Source: Streptomyces triculaminicus
GTDB taxonomy: Bacteria > Actinomycetota > Actinomycetes > Streptomycetales > Streptomycetaceae
Reading direction: 5' to 3'
DNA length: 64,000 nucleotides
Assembly: GCF_017349075.1 (NCBI RefSeq)
Contig: NZ_JAFMOF010000001.1
Location: 558,001-622,000, forward strand
The notes beneath the pieces were generated by a model, which saw nothing but the letters and a program-made list of their open reading frames with translations, did not search any database and was not told the origin of the DNA. Below are positions 47,180 through 57,756 of this stretch, piece after piece. The translations under genes were made by a program, and so were the position numbers. Position 1 is the first letter of the stretch. Every line of letters starts with the position of its first letter.

Positions 47180-49753
47180 CTAGTCGGTCGCGATGGCGTT
47201 CAGGACGTTCATCCGGCCCGCCCGGAACGCCGGGATCAGGGCGGCGAGCAGGCCCACCACCGCGGAGCCGACGAAGACCGCGATGATCGTCGGCCAGGGG
47301 ATGTCCAGGACGCCGAGGCCCTGGAGGGCCAGCAGCTTCTGGGCCGTGGTGCCCCAGGCCATGCCGAGGCCGAGGCCCAGCAGGGCGCCGAAGAGGGCGA
47401 TGACCACCGATTCCAGGCGGATCATGCGGCGCATCTGGCGGCGCGAGAGGCCGATCGCCCGCAGCAGGCCGATCTCCCGGGTGCGCTCGACCACCGACAG
47501 GGCGAGCGTGTTCACCACGCCCAGGACCGCGACGATGATCGCAAGGGCCAGCAGGCCGTAGATCATGTTGAGCAGCTGGCCGACCTGGTCCTGGATGAGC
47601 TTCTTGTAGTCGGACTGGTCACGGACCTTGACCTGCGGGTAGTCCTCGACCGACGCCTTGAGCGCGGCGGCGGCCTGCTTCGTCTGCCCGTCGGCGGCCT
47701 TGGCCAGGACCATGAGGTCCAGCGGCATCTTCCCGGCCGGGAGGTAGCTGCGCGCGGTGGCGATGTCGGTGTACATCGCGCCCTTGTCGATGCTGGTGTC
47801 GTCCGAGGTGACGGCCTTGACCGTCAGCTTGGCCGTCCGGCCGTCGACCATGGCGACCGTCAGCCGGTCGCCGAGCTTGACGCCGTGGTCCTTGGCGAAG
47901 CCCTCCGGCACGGACATGGCGTCCTTGGCGTAGGCGTCCTTGAGATCGCCCTCGACCGTCTCGGCGCGCACGTCGTCGGCGTAGGTGGGCGTCACCGCGG
48001 ACAGCCGCTGGGTGCCGCTCCTGCCGTCCGGGGTGGTGATCTTCGCGTTGACGACCGTGTATTCCGTGACGTGCTCGACGTGACCGGCGGACTTGAGCGC
48101 CTTGACCACGGCCGGGCTCAGCGGCTGCTGGTTCTCGGACTGGACGATGAAGTCCGCGCCCACCGACTTGTCGAGCTGCTCGGTGGCCGAGGCGACCATG
48201 GAGGAGCCCACCACCGACAGGGCGGCGACCAGCGCGAGGCCGATCATCAGCGCCGAGGCCGTGGCGCCCGTGCGGCGCGGGTTGCGCAGCGCGTTGCGCT
48301 CGGCGAGCCGGCCGACGGGCCCGAAGACCCGCAGCACGACCGCGCTGATCACGCGGACGACGAACCCGGCGAGCAGCGGGCCGACGACCACGAAGCCGAC
48401 GAGCGTGAGGAAGACGCCGAGCCCGAGCATCCCCGAGCCCGCCGCGGCGTCGTCGGACCGGGCGGCGGCGGCCAGCGCCAGCCCGCCCGCGGCGGTCAGC
48501 ACCAGGCCGATGGCGGCGCGCACCTTGCCGGCCTTGCCGTCGGCCGGGGTGCCCGCGTCGCGCAGGGCGGCCATCGGGGAGATCTTGGTGGCCTTGAAGG
48601 CCGGCAGGAAGGCGGCGAGCACGGTGACGAGCACGCCGATGGCCAGGCCCACGATCGGCGTCGCGGCCTTGATGGTCAGCTCGGAGGTGTCGAGCTTCAT
48701 GCCCATGGAGCCCATGAGCTCCATCAGCCCGACGGCCAGTGCCACGCCGCCGCCGATGCCCAGCACCGAGCCGACGACGCCGAGCAGCACGGCCTCCACC
48801 AGCACCGAGCGCAGGATCTGCCGGCGGCTGGAGCCGATGGCCCGCATCAGGCCGATCTCACGGGTGCGCTGGGCGACCAGCATGGAGAAGGTGTTGACGA
48901 TGAGGAAGATGCCCACGAGGACGGCGATGCCGGCGAAGCCGAGCAACGCGTACTTCATGACGTCCAGGAAGGAGCCGATGTCCTTCTTGTTCTCCTCCTT
49001 GCTCTCGGCGGCGGTCCGCAGGGCGTAGTCGCCGGCGGAGGAGCCGAGCGCGGCGGAGACCCGCTCCTTGAGCTGCTCGTCGCTGACACCGGAGGCGGCG
49101 GTCAGCCCGTAGCCGCTGAACTCGTCGGTGCTGCCGAGGAGCTTGGCCTGGGCGGTCGGGGTGTCGAAGTAGAAGACGGCCGCGCCGGGGTTGGTGGTCT
49201 TGTACGTGGCGATGCCGACGACCTTGACGGTGAAGTCGCCTGGGGCGGCGATCACCCGGAGGGTGTCGCCCGTCTTCACGCCGTGCTTGTCGGCGGTGTC
49301 GGAGTCGAGGACGACCTCGGCCGGGCCGTGCGGCTCGTGGCCGCTGGTGATCTCGACGGACTTCTTCGCACCCTCGTCCCAGTTGGCGCCCACGGTGGGC
49401 GCGCCGGAGGTGGGGCTGAGGCTCTTCTTCCTGCCGTCGACGACGGTCAGTTGCCGGCTGTCGGCCGACGGCTCGACCTTGGCGACGCCGTCGATCCTGG
49501 CGAGCTTCTCCCGCAGCGAGGCCGGAACCGTCGCCGGCCTGCCGGTCTGCTGCGCGTCGTCGTTCTCCTTCGGGCCGACGGAGACGTCCGACGCGACGTT
49601 GGCGAAGAGCTTGTCGAACGTGGCGTTCATGGTGTCGGTGAAGACGAGCGTGCCGCAGACGAACGCCACCGACAGCAGGACCGCGGTGGCGGACAGCGCC
49701 ATGCGGCCCTTGTGCGCGAGGAAGTTGCGCAACGAGGTCTTGAGAACGGTCAC
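47180..49753 (-). CDS. ABC transporter permease 2, FtsX/MacB-like
   Basis: The 857-residue permease has the same double-FtsX plan as the protein at 23175-25694: N-terminal helix, extracellular domain to about 260, helix trio ending NTFSMLVAQRTREIGLMRAIG, a second extracellular part and a closing NTLALSVVERTREIGLLRAIGLSRRQMRRM core. GTG 49753 overlaps the ATPase stop by 4 nt (GTGA). Likely partner of the ATPase upstream. Substrate unknown; relatives respond to cell-envelope stress. Confidence 0.92.
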   Translation of the reverse strand: MTVLKTSLRNFLAHKGRMALSATAVLLSVAFVCGTLVFTDTMNATFDKLFANVASDVSVGPKENDDAQQTGRPATVPASLREKLARIDGVAKVEPSADSRQLTVVDGRKKSLSPTSGAPTVGANWDEGAKKSVEITSGHEPHGPAEVVLDSDTADKHGVKTGDTLRVIAAPGDFTVKVVGIATYKTTNPGAAVFYFDTPTAQAKLLGSTDEFSGYGLTAASGVSDEQLKERVSAALGSSAGDYALRTAAESKEENKKDIGSFLDVMKYALLGFAGIAVLVGIFLIVNTFSMLVAQRTREIGLMRAIGSSRRQILRSVLVEAVLLGVVGSVLGIGGGVALAVGLMELMGSMGMKLDTSELTIKAATPIVGLAIGVLVTVLAAFLPAFKATKISPMAALRDAGTPADGKAGKVRAAIGLVLTAAGGLALAAAARSDDAAAGSGMLGLGVFLTLVGFVVVGPLLAGFVVRVISAVVLRVFGPVGRLAERNALRNPRRTGATASALMIGLALVAALSVVGSSMVASATEQLDKSVGADFIVQSENQQPLSPAVVKALKSAGHVEHVTEYTVVNAKITTPDGRSGTQRLSAVTPTYADDVRAETVEGDLKDAYAKDAMSVPEGFAKDHGVKLGDRLTVAMVDGRTAKLTVKAVTSDDTSIDKGAMYTDIATARSYLPAGKMPLDLMVLAKAADGQTKQAAAALKASVEDYPQVKVRDQSDYKKLIQDQVGQLLNMIYGLLALAIIVAVLGVVNTLALSVVERTREIGLLRAIGLSRRQMRRMIRLESVVIALFGALLGLGLGMAWGTTAQKLLALQGLGVLDIPWPTIIAVFVGSAVVGLLAALIPAFRAGRMNVLNAIATD

Positions 49754-50538
49754 GACACCCGGCCCCGGGCGTCGAAGTTCTTCATCCGCTCGAAGACGGC
49801 CTCGGCGGTCGGGGAGTGCATCTCGTCGACGATCCGGCCGTCCGCGAGGTAGAGCACGCGGTCCGCGTAGGAGGCGGCGACCGCGTCATGCGTCACCATG
49901 ACGATGGTCTGCCCCAGTTCGTCCACCGAGCGCCGCAGGAAGCCGAGCACCTCGGCGCCGGCCCGCGAGTCCAGGTTTCCGGTCGGCTCGTCACCGAAGA
50001 TGATCTCGGGGCGGGCGGCCAGGGCGCGGGCGACGGCCACGCGCTGCTGCTGGCCGCCGGAGAGCTGGTTGGGGCGGTGCTTCAGACGCCCGGCCAGGCC
50101 CACGGTCTCCACGACCTGGTCCAGCCACTGCTTGTCGGGCTTGCGGCCGGCGATGTCCATGGGGAGCGTGATGTTCTCCAGGGCGTTGAGCGTCGGCAGC
50201 AGGTTGAACGCCTGGAAGATGAAGCCGATGCGGTCCCGGCGCAGCCGGGTCAGGTGCTTGTCCTTGAGCCCGGTGATCTCGGTCTCGTCGATGAATATCT
50301 GCCCCGAGGAGACGCTGTCGAGGCCGGCCAGGCAGTGCATCAGGGTCGACTTGCCGGAGCCGGAGGGGCCCATGATGGCCGTGAACTGCCCACGGGCGAT
50401 GTCCACGTCCACGTGGTCGAGCGCGACGACGCGGGTCTCCCCGGACCCGTACGCCTTCAGGACCTGACGGGCCCTCGCCGCGACGGCCGCATGCCCTCCA
50501 CTGCCCCCGGTCCTGGGAATCGATACAGCCGTTGTCAC
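49750..50538 (-). CDS. ABC transporter ATP-binding protein 2 (MacB/LolD-type)
   Basis: The 262-residue ATPase carries GPSGSGKST, IFQAFNLLPT, LSGGQQQRVAVARAL, GDEPTGNLDSRAG and VMVTHDA. It is nearly identical over long stretches (for example ENITLPMDIAGRKPDKQWLD) to the ATPase at 22356-23138. GTG 50538 has GGAGAAA upstream. First gene of a two-gene leftward operon. Confidence 0.93.
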   Translation of the reverse strand: MTTAVSIPRTGGSGGHAAVAARARQVLKAYGSGETRVVALDHVDVDIARGQFTAIMGPSGSGKSTLMHCLAGLDSVSSGQIFIDETEITGLKDKHLTRLRRDRIGFIFQAFNLLPTLNALENITLPMDIAGRKPDKQWLDQVVETVGLAGRLKHRPNQLSGGQQQRVAVARALAARPEIIFGDEPTGNLDSRAGAEVLGFLRRSVDELGQTIVMVTHDAVAASYADRVLYLADGRIVDEMHSPTAEAVFERMKNFDARGRVS

Positions 50539-50990
50539 GGTGGGTTTTCTCCTAGTGATCGTGCGAGGTCCGCCTCAGTGGCGGGAACGGGTCCAAGCCT
50601 GTGGCAGACCTGGTGGCGGACGCGATGGTGCTCGTCCGTGTTCTGGGGGTGGGGCCAGCCCCACCCGGCGCCCCCCGGCCGCCCCCATGAATCTAGACGC
50701 TGCTTTCCGGCCACTCGTCCTGCTGCGGTACGAACCGCGAGGAGGAGAACGTAAGGAGCGTCCCCTAGGGGAAGACCTCCCTCAGCACGATGACTTCTCA
50801 GGGTCGGGTACGTACATCGATGGAGAAACCGACCCTTGAGGGGTAACGAACGGCGAAGAAACCGTGAAGCCGGTCCCCTGACAAGACAATTGGGGCCGGA
50901 GAGAATTAGTGTTCGGGTCTATGGCCGTGGGGGGCTGACGTGCGACCCCCTGCTGGGAACGGCCGCCGGTCTCCCGAGGAAGCAGTCTCC
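50539..50990. other. 452-bp divergent region between ABC exporter 2 and a lytic transglycosylase
   Basis: It holds short dyads (TCCCCTAGGGGA near 50760; CCCTTGAGGG near 50836) and must carry both promoters. I looked for ydaO-type elements here and did not find them. No gene is supported. Confidence 0.5.
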
Positions 50991-51902
50991 GTGAAGATAC
51001 GTGGTACACGCGCTGCCAGCGTCTCCCGTCAGGGACTGTGCGCTGCTCTGCTCGTCGCCAGCCTTACCACGGCCGCCGTCGGAGCCACTCCGCACAACGC
51101 CGCCGACGGCGACCCCTCCCCCGGCAACGACAGCCCGCAGAGCCGCCCGCACGGCACCCCCAACCTCACCCTCCCCGACCTCCGTCCGAAGCCCGGCGCC
51201 ACGGGCAAGCCCGGCGAGTCCGCGCTGCCGTCCGGCGGCGAGAACTCCGGCATCCCGGCGACCGCGCTGGCCGCCTACAAGAACGCCGAGGCCATCGCCA
51301 AGGAGAAGTACCCGAGCTGCCACATCCCCTGGCAGCTCGTCGCGGGCATCGGCAAGGTGGAGTCGCAGCACGCGGCCATGGGCGGCCGGCTGAACGCGGA
51401 CGGGACGACGGAGAGACCGATCCTGGGCCCCCGGCTGACGGGCGGCGAGTTCGCGAAGATCACCGACACCGACGGCGGCCGCTGGGACGGCGACAAGCTC
51501 TACGACCGGGCCGTCGGCCCGACCCAGTTCATCCCCTCCACGTGGACCGACTTCGGCGCCGACGGCAACAACGACGGCGTCCAGGACCCCAACAACATCT
51601 TCGACGCCGCCGCCGCGACAGCGCGCTACCTGTGCTCCGGCAACAAGGACATGACCCGCGCCGCCGACCTCGACAAGGCGGTGCTGAGCTACAACAACTC
51701 CCGCGAGTACGTGAACGCGGTCCTCGCCTGGATGCGGAAGTACTCCGACGGCCAGGTCGGCGTGATGCCGGACGGCCCCGGCCTGCCGCCCTCCCCCTCG
51801 GGCACCCAGCCCGCCCCCTCGTCCCCGTCGTCCCCCGTCCCCGCCCGCCACCCCCGGCGGCGGTTCCACCACGCCCCACAAGCCGGGCGGCAGCACCGGT
51901 AA
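50991..51902 (+). CDS. secreted lytic murein transglycosylase (frame ends early)
   Basis: From GTG 50991 (GAGGAAG upstream) the frame encodes 303 residues: a signal peptide (GLCAALLVASLTTAAVGA), a proline-rich linker, then an SLT-like domain with catalytic Glu in GIGKVESQHAAMGG and VGPTQFIPSTWTDFG, YLCSGN and SYNNSREYVNAVLAWM. It would cleave peptidoglycan glycan strands. After residue about 286 the frame becomes an unlike PARHPRRRFHHAP tail. The next 300 codons continue sensibly in the +1 frame, so a single-base insertion near 51838-51846 is likely. Confidence 0.8.
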   Translation: MKIRGTRAASVSRQGLCAALLVASLTTAAVGATPHNAADGDPSPGNDSPQSRPHGTPNLTLPDLRPKPGATGKPGESALPSGGENSGIPATALAAYKNAEAIAKEKYPSCHIPWQLVAGIGKVESQHAAMGGRLNADGTTERPILGPRLTGGEFAKITDTDGGRWDGDKLYDRAVGPTQFIPSTWTDFGADGNNDGVQDPNNIFDAAAATARYLCSGNKDMTRAADLDKAVLSYNNSREYVNAVLAWMRKYSDGQVGVMPDGPGLPPSPSGTQPAPSSPSSPVPARHPRRRFHHAPQAGRQHR

Positions 51903-52746
51903 CAACGGCGGCAGCGACAAGCCGGCTCCCGAGAAGCCCGGTGGCGGCGGCGAGAAGCCCGGCGGTGGCGGCACCGACAAGCCCACCCCGCCCGCGCCCG
52001 CCCCGGTCACCCGCCTCGACCGGGTGAGCGAGCGCAAGCTGGAGGCCACGGCGGGCGAGGACTTCACCGCGCAGCCGCGCGTACGGGCCCTGACCGGCGC
52101 CGGAAAGGCCGCCCCGGACGGCACCCGCGTCCGCTTCGAGATCATCGGCAGCACCGAGGCCCGCTTCCCCGGCAAGACCAAGGAGGCCACCGTCCGCGCC
52201 AAGGCGGACGGCACCGCCACCGCGCCGACGCTCCACGCCGGCGACTGGCCCGGGCAGTTCACCGTCCGCGCCACCGTCGTGGGCCGCGACGTCGCCCCCG
52301 TCGACTTCGACGCGACCGTCAAGAACGCCCCCGCGCCGCGTGCCGACAAGCTCCAGCGCGTCGGCGAGGGAGACCTCAAGGCCGCGCCGAAGGCCACGTT
52401 CACGCAGAAGATCCAGGTCAAGGCGCTCGGCAAGGACAAGCCGGTGTCCGACACCGCGATCACGGCCACCGTGCTCGACGCCGACGGCAAGCCCCTCACG
52501 AAGGCCGGCCCCTACTTCAAGGACAAGGACGGCAAGCCCACCCGCACGCTCGCCCTGCCCAAGACGGACAAGGACGGTCTGGTCACGCTGCCGGAGCTGT
52601 TCACCGACGAGCGGACCGGCACCTACACCCTGCGCCTGGCCACCGGCGACGGAACGGTCCTCGTGCTGGAGCTGACCGTCGCGGCCCCCGCGCCGGAGAA
52701 GCCCGAGCCGTCGAAGCCGGCGGGCACGCCCACGCCGGCCCAGTAG
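51847..52746 (+). pseudogene. C-terminal continuation of the lytic transglycosylase in another frame
   Basis: In the frame starting at 51847 the sequence reads ATPGGGSTTPHKPGGS..., a Gly/Pro/Lys linker, then about 230 residues of two Ig-like domains (RKLEATAGEDFTAQPRVRAL; FTQKIQVKALGKDKPVSDTA). It joins naturally to the transglycosylase with one C removed from the run near 51838-51846. Such repeats resemble bacterial Ig-like wall-exposed modules. Taken alone it has no good start; GTG 52024 is internal. Confidence 0.7.
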
Positions 52747-52755
52747 GTCACGGAC

Positions 52756-52782
52756 GTCCCGCCCGCCCCCGGCGGGCGGGAC
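52756..52782. terminator. terminator after the lytic transglycosylase
   Basis: GTCCCGCCCGCC pairs perfectly with its complement around CCC, between convergent genes. Confidence 0.75.
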
Positions 52783-52816
52783 CACGTGTCTCCCGGCGGC
52801 TTCCGGATCAGCCGGG

Positions 52817-53719
52817 TCAGTCCGCGGCGCCCGCGTCCTCGACCACCGGCTTGCCCGTCAGCGCCGCCAGGCTGTGCCGCACATGCGCCATGTGCGACTT
52901 CAGCTCCTCGCGCCGCTCCTCGTGCTCGCGCAGCACCCGCTCGGTGTCCCGCGCGATCCGCTCCTCCCGCACCCGGGCCTGCGCGATCACCGCGGCAGCC
53001 TGCGCCTCGGCGTCCTCCTGCCCGTGCCGCGCCGCCTCCTCGGTGTCGGCGTACCGGCGGCGCGCGTCGCCCAGCGCCGTACGCGCGTACTCCTCGAGCG
53101 CCGCCACGCGCGCGTCCATCGCCGCCTCGCGCTCGGCGATCTCACGGCCCGCCGCGTCCCAGCGCTCGGTGTGCTCCTTCTCCTGCTCGGCCAGGACGTG
53201 CGTCGTGCGCTGCCGCATCTCCGTCAGCGCCGCCAGCGACTCCTCACGGCGCTTCGTGACCTCCTGGGTCACGGTCGTGCACACGTCGTCGGCGACGGTC
53301 TCCGCGGCGAGCAGCGCCTGCCGCGCCCACTCCTCCGCCTCCGCCCGTACCGCCACGGCGTACTCGTGCGCCGCGTCGCGCAGGCTCCGGGCGTGGGCCT
53401 GGGAGCTCTCCTGCACCTCCGCCGCCTCGGCCTCCGCACGCTCCCGCAGGCCCGCGGCCTCCAGTTCGGCCGTCGTCACCAGGCCCTGGGCGCGCGGGCC
53501 GAGGGACTCGTACGTCTGCGGAGGCATCTTCGCGACGACCTGCTCCAGGCGCCGGACCTCGTCCTCCATCTCGCGGGCGAGGACGGTCAGCCGCGCCGCC
53601 CGCTCCCAGGCGGAGTCGCGCTGACGGGCGAACTCCGCCAGCGTGCGGTCGACCTGCTCAGGCCGGTAACCGCGGCCTCGTACGACAGCGAAACCGTCAG
53701 GAGACAGCGATGAACTCAT
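52817..53719 (-). CDS. DivIVA-like coiled-coil protein
   Basis: The 300-residue protein has a DivIVA-type N-terminal motif (FAVVRGRGYRPEQVDRTLAEFARQRD) followed by a nearly continuous charged coiled coil (about residues 40-285). Streptomyces relatives are often called cellulose-binding protein but have no carbohydrate-binding module; roles in polar growth scaffolding are more plausible. ATG 53719 has AGGGG and AAGG upstream. Same strand as the toxin/immunity-type genes upstream. Confidence 0.8.
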   Translation of the reverse strand: MSSSLSPDGFAVVRGRGYRPEQVDRTLAEFARQRDSAWERAARLTVLAREMEDEVRRLEQVVAKMPPQTYESLGPRAQGLVTTAELEAAGLRERAEAEAAEVQESSQAHARSLRDAAHEYAVAVRAEAEEWARQALLAAETVADDVCTTVTQEVTKRREESLAALTEMRQRTTHVLAEQEKEHTERWDAAGREIAEREAAMDARVAALEEYARTALGDARRRYADTEEAARHGQEDAEAQAAAVIAQARVREERIARDTERVLREHEERREELKSHMAHVRHSLAALTGKPVVEDAGAAD

Positions 53720-53882
53720 CCTTGTAGCCCCTTATATCCGGAAATCCGGTATGCGACAGGTCCGGCGTACATCATTCCCGTACGAGCGAAGTGCCCTTGC
53801 CGCGACACTCCGCGGCGCGGGGTGCCCGCCCCCCGTCCCGGGGTGGGCGCCCCGCGCCGTCCGCGCACGTCTCGGCCGGCCG

Positions 53883-56437
53883 CTAGAAGAGACCGTCCCA
53901 CATCTGCTCCAGCAGCACCGCCCACCAGTTCTCCGGCGACGACAGCGCCGCCGGGTCCAGCGCGGCCAGCTGGTCCTGAAAGTCCACGGTCCAGCGCCCG
54001 GCCTGCTCCGGCGTCAGCCCGTAGCGCCACCGCCACATCTTGCCGAGCAGCGCCAAAGAGCGCACGAACTGAGGAAGGCTCGTGTTGACGAACTGCGGCG
54101 GCGCCGGCTGACCGTCGGGCGACTCCATCGGCACGGCCACGATGTGGGCCGTCCCGTACTGGACGCACAGCTGACGGCCGTAGTCGCTGCCCATGACGAG
54201 GTACGAACCGGCGTCCGCCGCCGCCCGCACCCCGCGCTCGGCCGCGAGCTCCGCCAGCGTCGGCACCGGGCGGCCGGGCTGGGCCTGGCCCCAGAAGAAC
54301 GGTCCGAAGTCGGCGGGAAGCCCCGCCCAGACCAGCGTCTGCGCGACGATGTCCGGCACGCCCTGACGGGAGACGGCCCGCTGGTCGAAGCGGAACACCT
54401 GCGGCCCGAAGGCCTCGGCGAGCTCCCGCCCGATCACGTCCGGCCCCACCGGCGGCGCCATCTGGATCTGCTGCGGGTGCGGCAGCGGCACCCGGTTCGG
54501 CGCGGGCCGCGCGGGCCCGTCCGCCACCTGGTGCAGCTCGCCCTGGTGCTCCACGAGGTGACGCACACCCTGCTGGCGGGTGGCGTGGTCGCGCCCGTAG
54601 GCGGCCGTGTGACTGATCCTCACCTGCGGCCACGTCTCGCGGATCATCCGCGCGCAGTAGCCGCCGGGCAGGTCGCACGACTCCAGCTCGGTGTGCAGCT
54701 CCAGCACCTGCTGCGGCGGCACGTTCATCGCCCGCAGCTCGTGCAGGATCTGCCACTCGGGGTGCGGGGTGCCGGGCGCGCTGCGGCGGATGATCTGCTG
54801 CTCGGACCCGTCGTGGGCGCGGTAGCGCAGCACGGCCATGTAGCCGGGCCCCACGGTGGGCAGGCCCGTGGGGGCCTGGGGGTAGCCGTACGCGGGTGCC
54901 GGGGCCTGCGGCGGCTGCGGGACCTGGGGTGCGGCGGGCACGCCGGGGGCCTGCGGGGCACCCGGGCCGCCGGGGCTCGCGAGCATCGTCGCCGCCGCGT
55001 GCACGGGGCGGGCGCCCTGCGGCGCGGCCGGGACACCGGGTACGCCCGGGGCCTGAGGGGCATGCGGGGCGTGCGGGGCGGCCGGAGGCCGGCCCGGAGC
55101 CGCGGGTGCGCCGGGCGGCACGGGACCGCCGGGGCTCGCCAGCATGGTGGCCGCGGCGTGCGCGCCACCGGTCGCGGGCGGCGCGGGGGCGCCTGCGGGG
55201 TCGCGGGAGCCGCCGGGGCGGCCATGACGGGCTGACCCGACTCGTCCAGCTGCGCGACCATCTGCGTCCGTACGTACCCACCGGCCGGAGCGCCGGGCGC
55301 GGCGGCCGGAGCGGCGTTCGGTACGGCGTTCGGTGCGGCGGGAGCGGCAGGCGTCGCAGGAGCGACCGGAGCGGCGGGGGCCACGGGCGGGGTCGCCGGA
55401 GCGGCCGGGCCGCCGACCGCCGGGGCGATCGTCGTGCGCGGCAGGGCGCTGCCCTGCGGCATCAGCGCCGTCTTCGCCTCCGGCCGGACGCTCGGCGGCG
55501 GGGTGTCGTCGACGTCCACGCCCGACAGCGCGGGCGTCAGAACCGTGGCGGGCAGCCCCACCACGTGGTCGTCGCCGTCGTCCCCGGACACGTCGGCACC
55601 CGCCCACGGCTCGGCACCGGCCGGCGCCTCCGACGCGTCACCGCCCGAGGGCCACTCCACCGGGGCCTGCGCGGCTTCCGGGCTCGCCGGTGCGTCGGCC
55701 GACACGTCGGCAGACGGCTTGGCGAACATATCGGCAGGCTCCTGCGGGTCCGGGACCACCGCGTCGGCGGGCGCCCCGGCTTCCAGCACGTCGTCAGGCG
55801 TGCCGGCCGGATCGTCCGACGATTCCGCGTGGTCCGCGTCGGTCGCGACGGCGGACGCCTCCCGCTCCGACACCTCGGAAACCGGCGCGGGCTCGGGCAC
55901 AAGCACAGGCTCGGGCTCAGGCGCAGCCGCCGGACCGGCAGCCGCGTCGTCCGCACCGGACGCCGCGGCGGCATCCGCCGGGGCCTCGGCCGGGGAAGAG
56001 CCGGACGAGGACCCGGACGACGAGGACCCGGACGAGGACCGCCGGTCCGGGATGCCCATCGCGTCCGCCGCCTCCTGCAGCCACTCCGGCGGGCTCAGCA
56101 GGAACGACGTCGCGTTCAGGTCCACCCGCTTCGGCGGCTCCGGCGTCTCGTTCACCGGTTCCTCCACCGCCCCGTACTCCTCCTCGTACCGCCGGATCAC
56201 CTCGCCGACCGGCAGGGCGGGCCACAGCGTGGTCTCGCCGCTGTCGCGCGCGATGACCAGCCGCAGCCGGCCGCCGTCGCCCGTCGGGCCGTCCTCGCGG
56301 TCCTCGGCCCAGACCACGAAGCCCAGGTCGAACTCCCTTACGCACACCTCACGCTGGAGATAGGCCGGCACGTCTCCGTTGACCCAGCGCTCCGCTCGCT
56401 CCTGCGCCTGCGCGAATGTCACCATGGCGCCGCTCAC
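53883..56437 (-). pseudogene. Imm35-like + deaminase + SUKH-4 multidomain protein, apparent frameshift
   Basis: Read with one frame change near 55185-55200 this is a single protein of about 850 residues. N-terminal 1-110 resembles an Imm35/YrhB immunity domain (REFDLGFVVWAED); then a Ser/Glu/Pro/Ala-rich linker of about 350 residues; then a deaminase-like domain (HPEWQILHELR ... ESCDLPGGYCARM); then a SUKH-4-like immunity domain to the end (VFRFDQRAV ... PADFGPFFWG). Adding one C to the five-base run at 55185-55189 restores the frame. Start GTG 56437 overlaps the previous stop; ATG 56425 is an alternative. Domain names are by resemblance. Confidence 0.7.
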
Positions 56438-57411
56438 TCCTCCACCGGGACGGCGTACGCGAAACCGCCGTCCACCATCAGGTTGGCCACCGTCTCCAGC
56501 TCCGGCGGTCCACCCGCCAGACGCGACAGGAACGCGTCGAAGTCCTCGCCGCAGGGCAGCAGCAGCCGCTCCACCCGCTCCTGCACGGCCCAGCCGTCAC
56601 GGTCCCGGGCGTCGTCGTAGGGGCAGAACCACACCGAGCCGATCGCCTCGCCCTTGACCTTCACCGCCAGGACGCCGCCCTGCACGAAGGCCACGCCCAG
56701 ATAGTCCTTGGTGAAGTGGTCGCGCAGGCACTTGTTGATGTAGACGAGGTCGTTGACCGCGGCGTCGTCGCGCACCGTGAAGAACGGCTGGTCGAGCAGC
56801 AGCCCCAGGTCCGCGTCCAGCGCGGCGCCCACCGGAGCGCAGCCGCCGGCCGCCTTCAGGAACGCGCGGTAGGCGCCCGGCAGGCGGTAGCCGAGGTCCT
56901 CCTCGACGCCCTGCACCTGCTCCTCCGTCACCGGCAGGTCCCGGTGCGGCAGCGCGAAGTGCACCGGACGGGTCTCCTGCAGCGGGCGCGTGCCGCGCTT
57001 GTCCTGGTCGACGGCGGCGGTCGCCAGGCCGCCGTGGTGCCGCAGCAGCGCCTTCACCTCGGCCGGGACCAGCTCCAGCCGGCGCGTCCCCGCGACGTGG
57101 TGCCAGGTCCAGCCGTGCGGCGTCGCCACCGGCGACAGGCTCGCCCACAGCTCGTGGCCGGCCGCGTGCTGGGCCGCGTTGGCCGACACGTAGTCGGTCA
57201 GCCGCAGCTCGTCGACGCCGAAGCCCTCCGGCGGCTCCGCGATCTCCGCGGCCGCCCGGGCGTACGGCGAGAAGTCCGGGAAACCCCGGTCGTCCACGCG
57301 CACGCCCTTGGGATAACGGCCGCGCCGGACCGGGTCCGGGAAGTGCACGACCTGCCCGGCATAGGCCGCGTTCGGTGGCGCGGCTTGCTGCCCGAGCCGA
57401 CCTGTCGTCAT
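56434..57411 (-). CDS. WHH-type HNH nuclease fused to a SMI1/KNR4 (SUKH) immunity domain
   Basis: The 325-residue protein has an N-terminal part with DFSPYARAAAEI and GWTWHHVAGTRRLELVP, the hallmark of the WHH family of HNH/endonuclease-VII toxins. Residues 165-325 form a SMI1/KNR4 (SUKH-1) domain (VTEEQVQGVEEDLGYRLPGAYRAFLKAAGG; LGVAFVQGGVLAVKVKG). Toxin and cognate-type immunity in one chain, without a secretion signal, is unusual. ATG 57411 follows GGGGGC. Its stop overlaps the next gene by 4 nt, so both form an operon. Confidence 0.8.
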   Translation of the reverse strand: MTTGRLGQQAAPPNAAYAGQVVHFPDPVRRGRYPKGVRVDDRGFPDFSPYARAAAEIAEPPEGFGVDELRLTDYVSANAAQHAAGHELWASLSPVATPHGWTWHHVAGTRRLELVPAEVKALLRHHGGLATAAVDQDKRGTRPLQETRPVHFALPHRDLPVTEEQVQGVEEDLGYRLPGAYRAFLKAAGGCAPVGAALDADLGLLLDQPFFTVRDDAAVNDLVYINKCLRDHFTKDYLGVAFVQGGVLAVKVKGEAIGSVWFCPYDDARDRDGWAVQERVERLLLPCGEDFDAFLSRLAGGPPELETVANLMVDGGFAYAVPVEE

Positions 57412-57756
57412 GGCGGAAGCCCCCTGCTGACTGTGTCTCCTACAGGACTACTGAAGACCCGGACATGCGGCGGACGCCGGGAACACTCGTGGGCGACAGC
57501 CTATGCGGTGTCGCGGGCGAGGGTCCCGGCCGCCGCCCGGCCCCGCCTCCGCACAGCCCGTGCACACGCTTGCAGATGCGTACGAACCCCCACCAGCCCC
57601 TGCCCTGTCACGCGCCGCCCCGCGACAACTCGTAACCCCACAGTGATCATTCACCGCAGGAGCACCACGCAAAACAGACCTGGCTTTCACAGTGGCCACC
57701 CCATTTGGCAGTCTGATCCCCGCAACAGGGGGATTGCACGGGAGGGAAGAAGCGTC
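57412..57756. other. 345-bp divergent region
   Basis: It separates the leftward WHH/SUKH gene from the rightward YwqJ-like gene and must carry both promoters. It is GC-rich with no clear palindrome and no supported gene. Confidence 0.4.

Noticed and set aside
42403..47286. Very long plus-strand open frame opposite mfd
   Set aside because: It is the shadow frame of mfd and the DUF2079 gene, with repetitive Gly/Ala/Arg composition and no family match.
50539..50990. Possible ydaO riboswitch before the lytic transglycosylase
   Set aside because: Many Streptomyces wall-hydrolase genes have one, but the motifs GGGGAACCA, GGGTGAA and GTAGGC are absent here.
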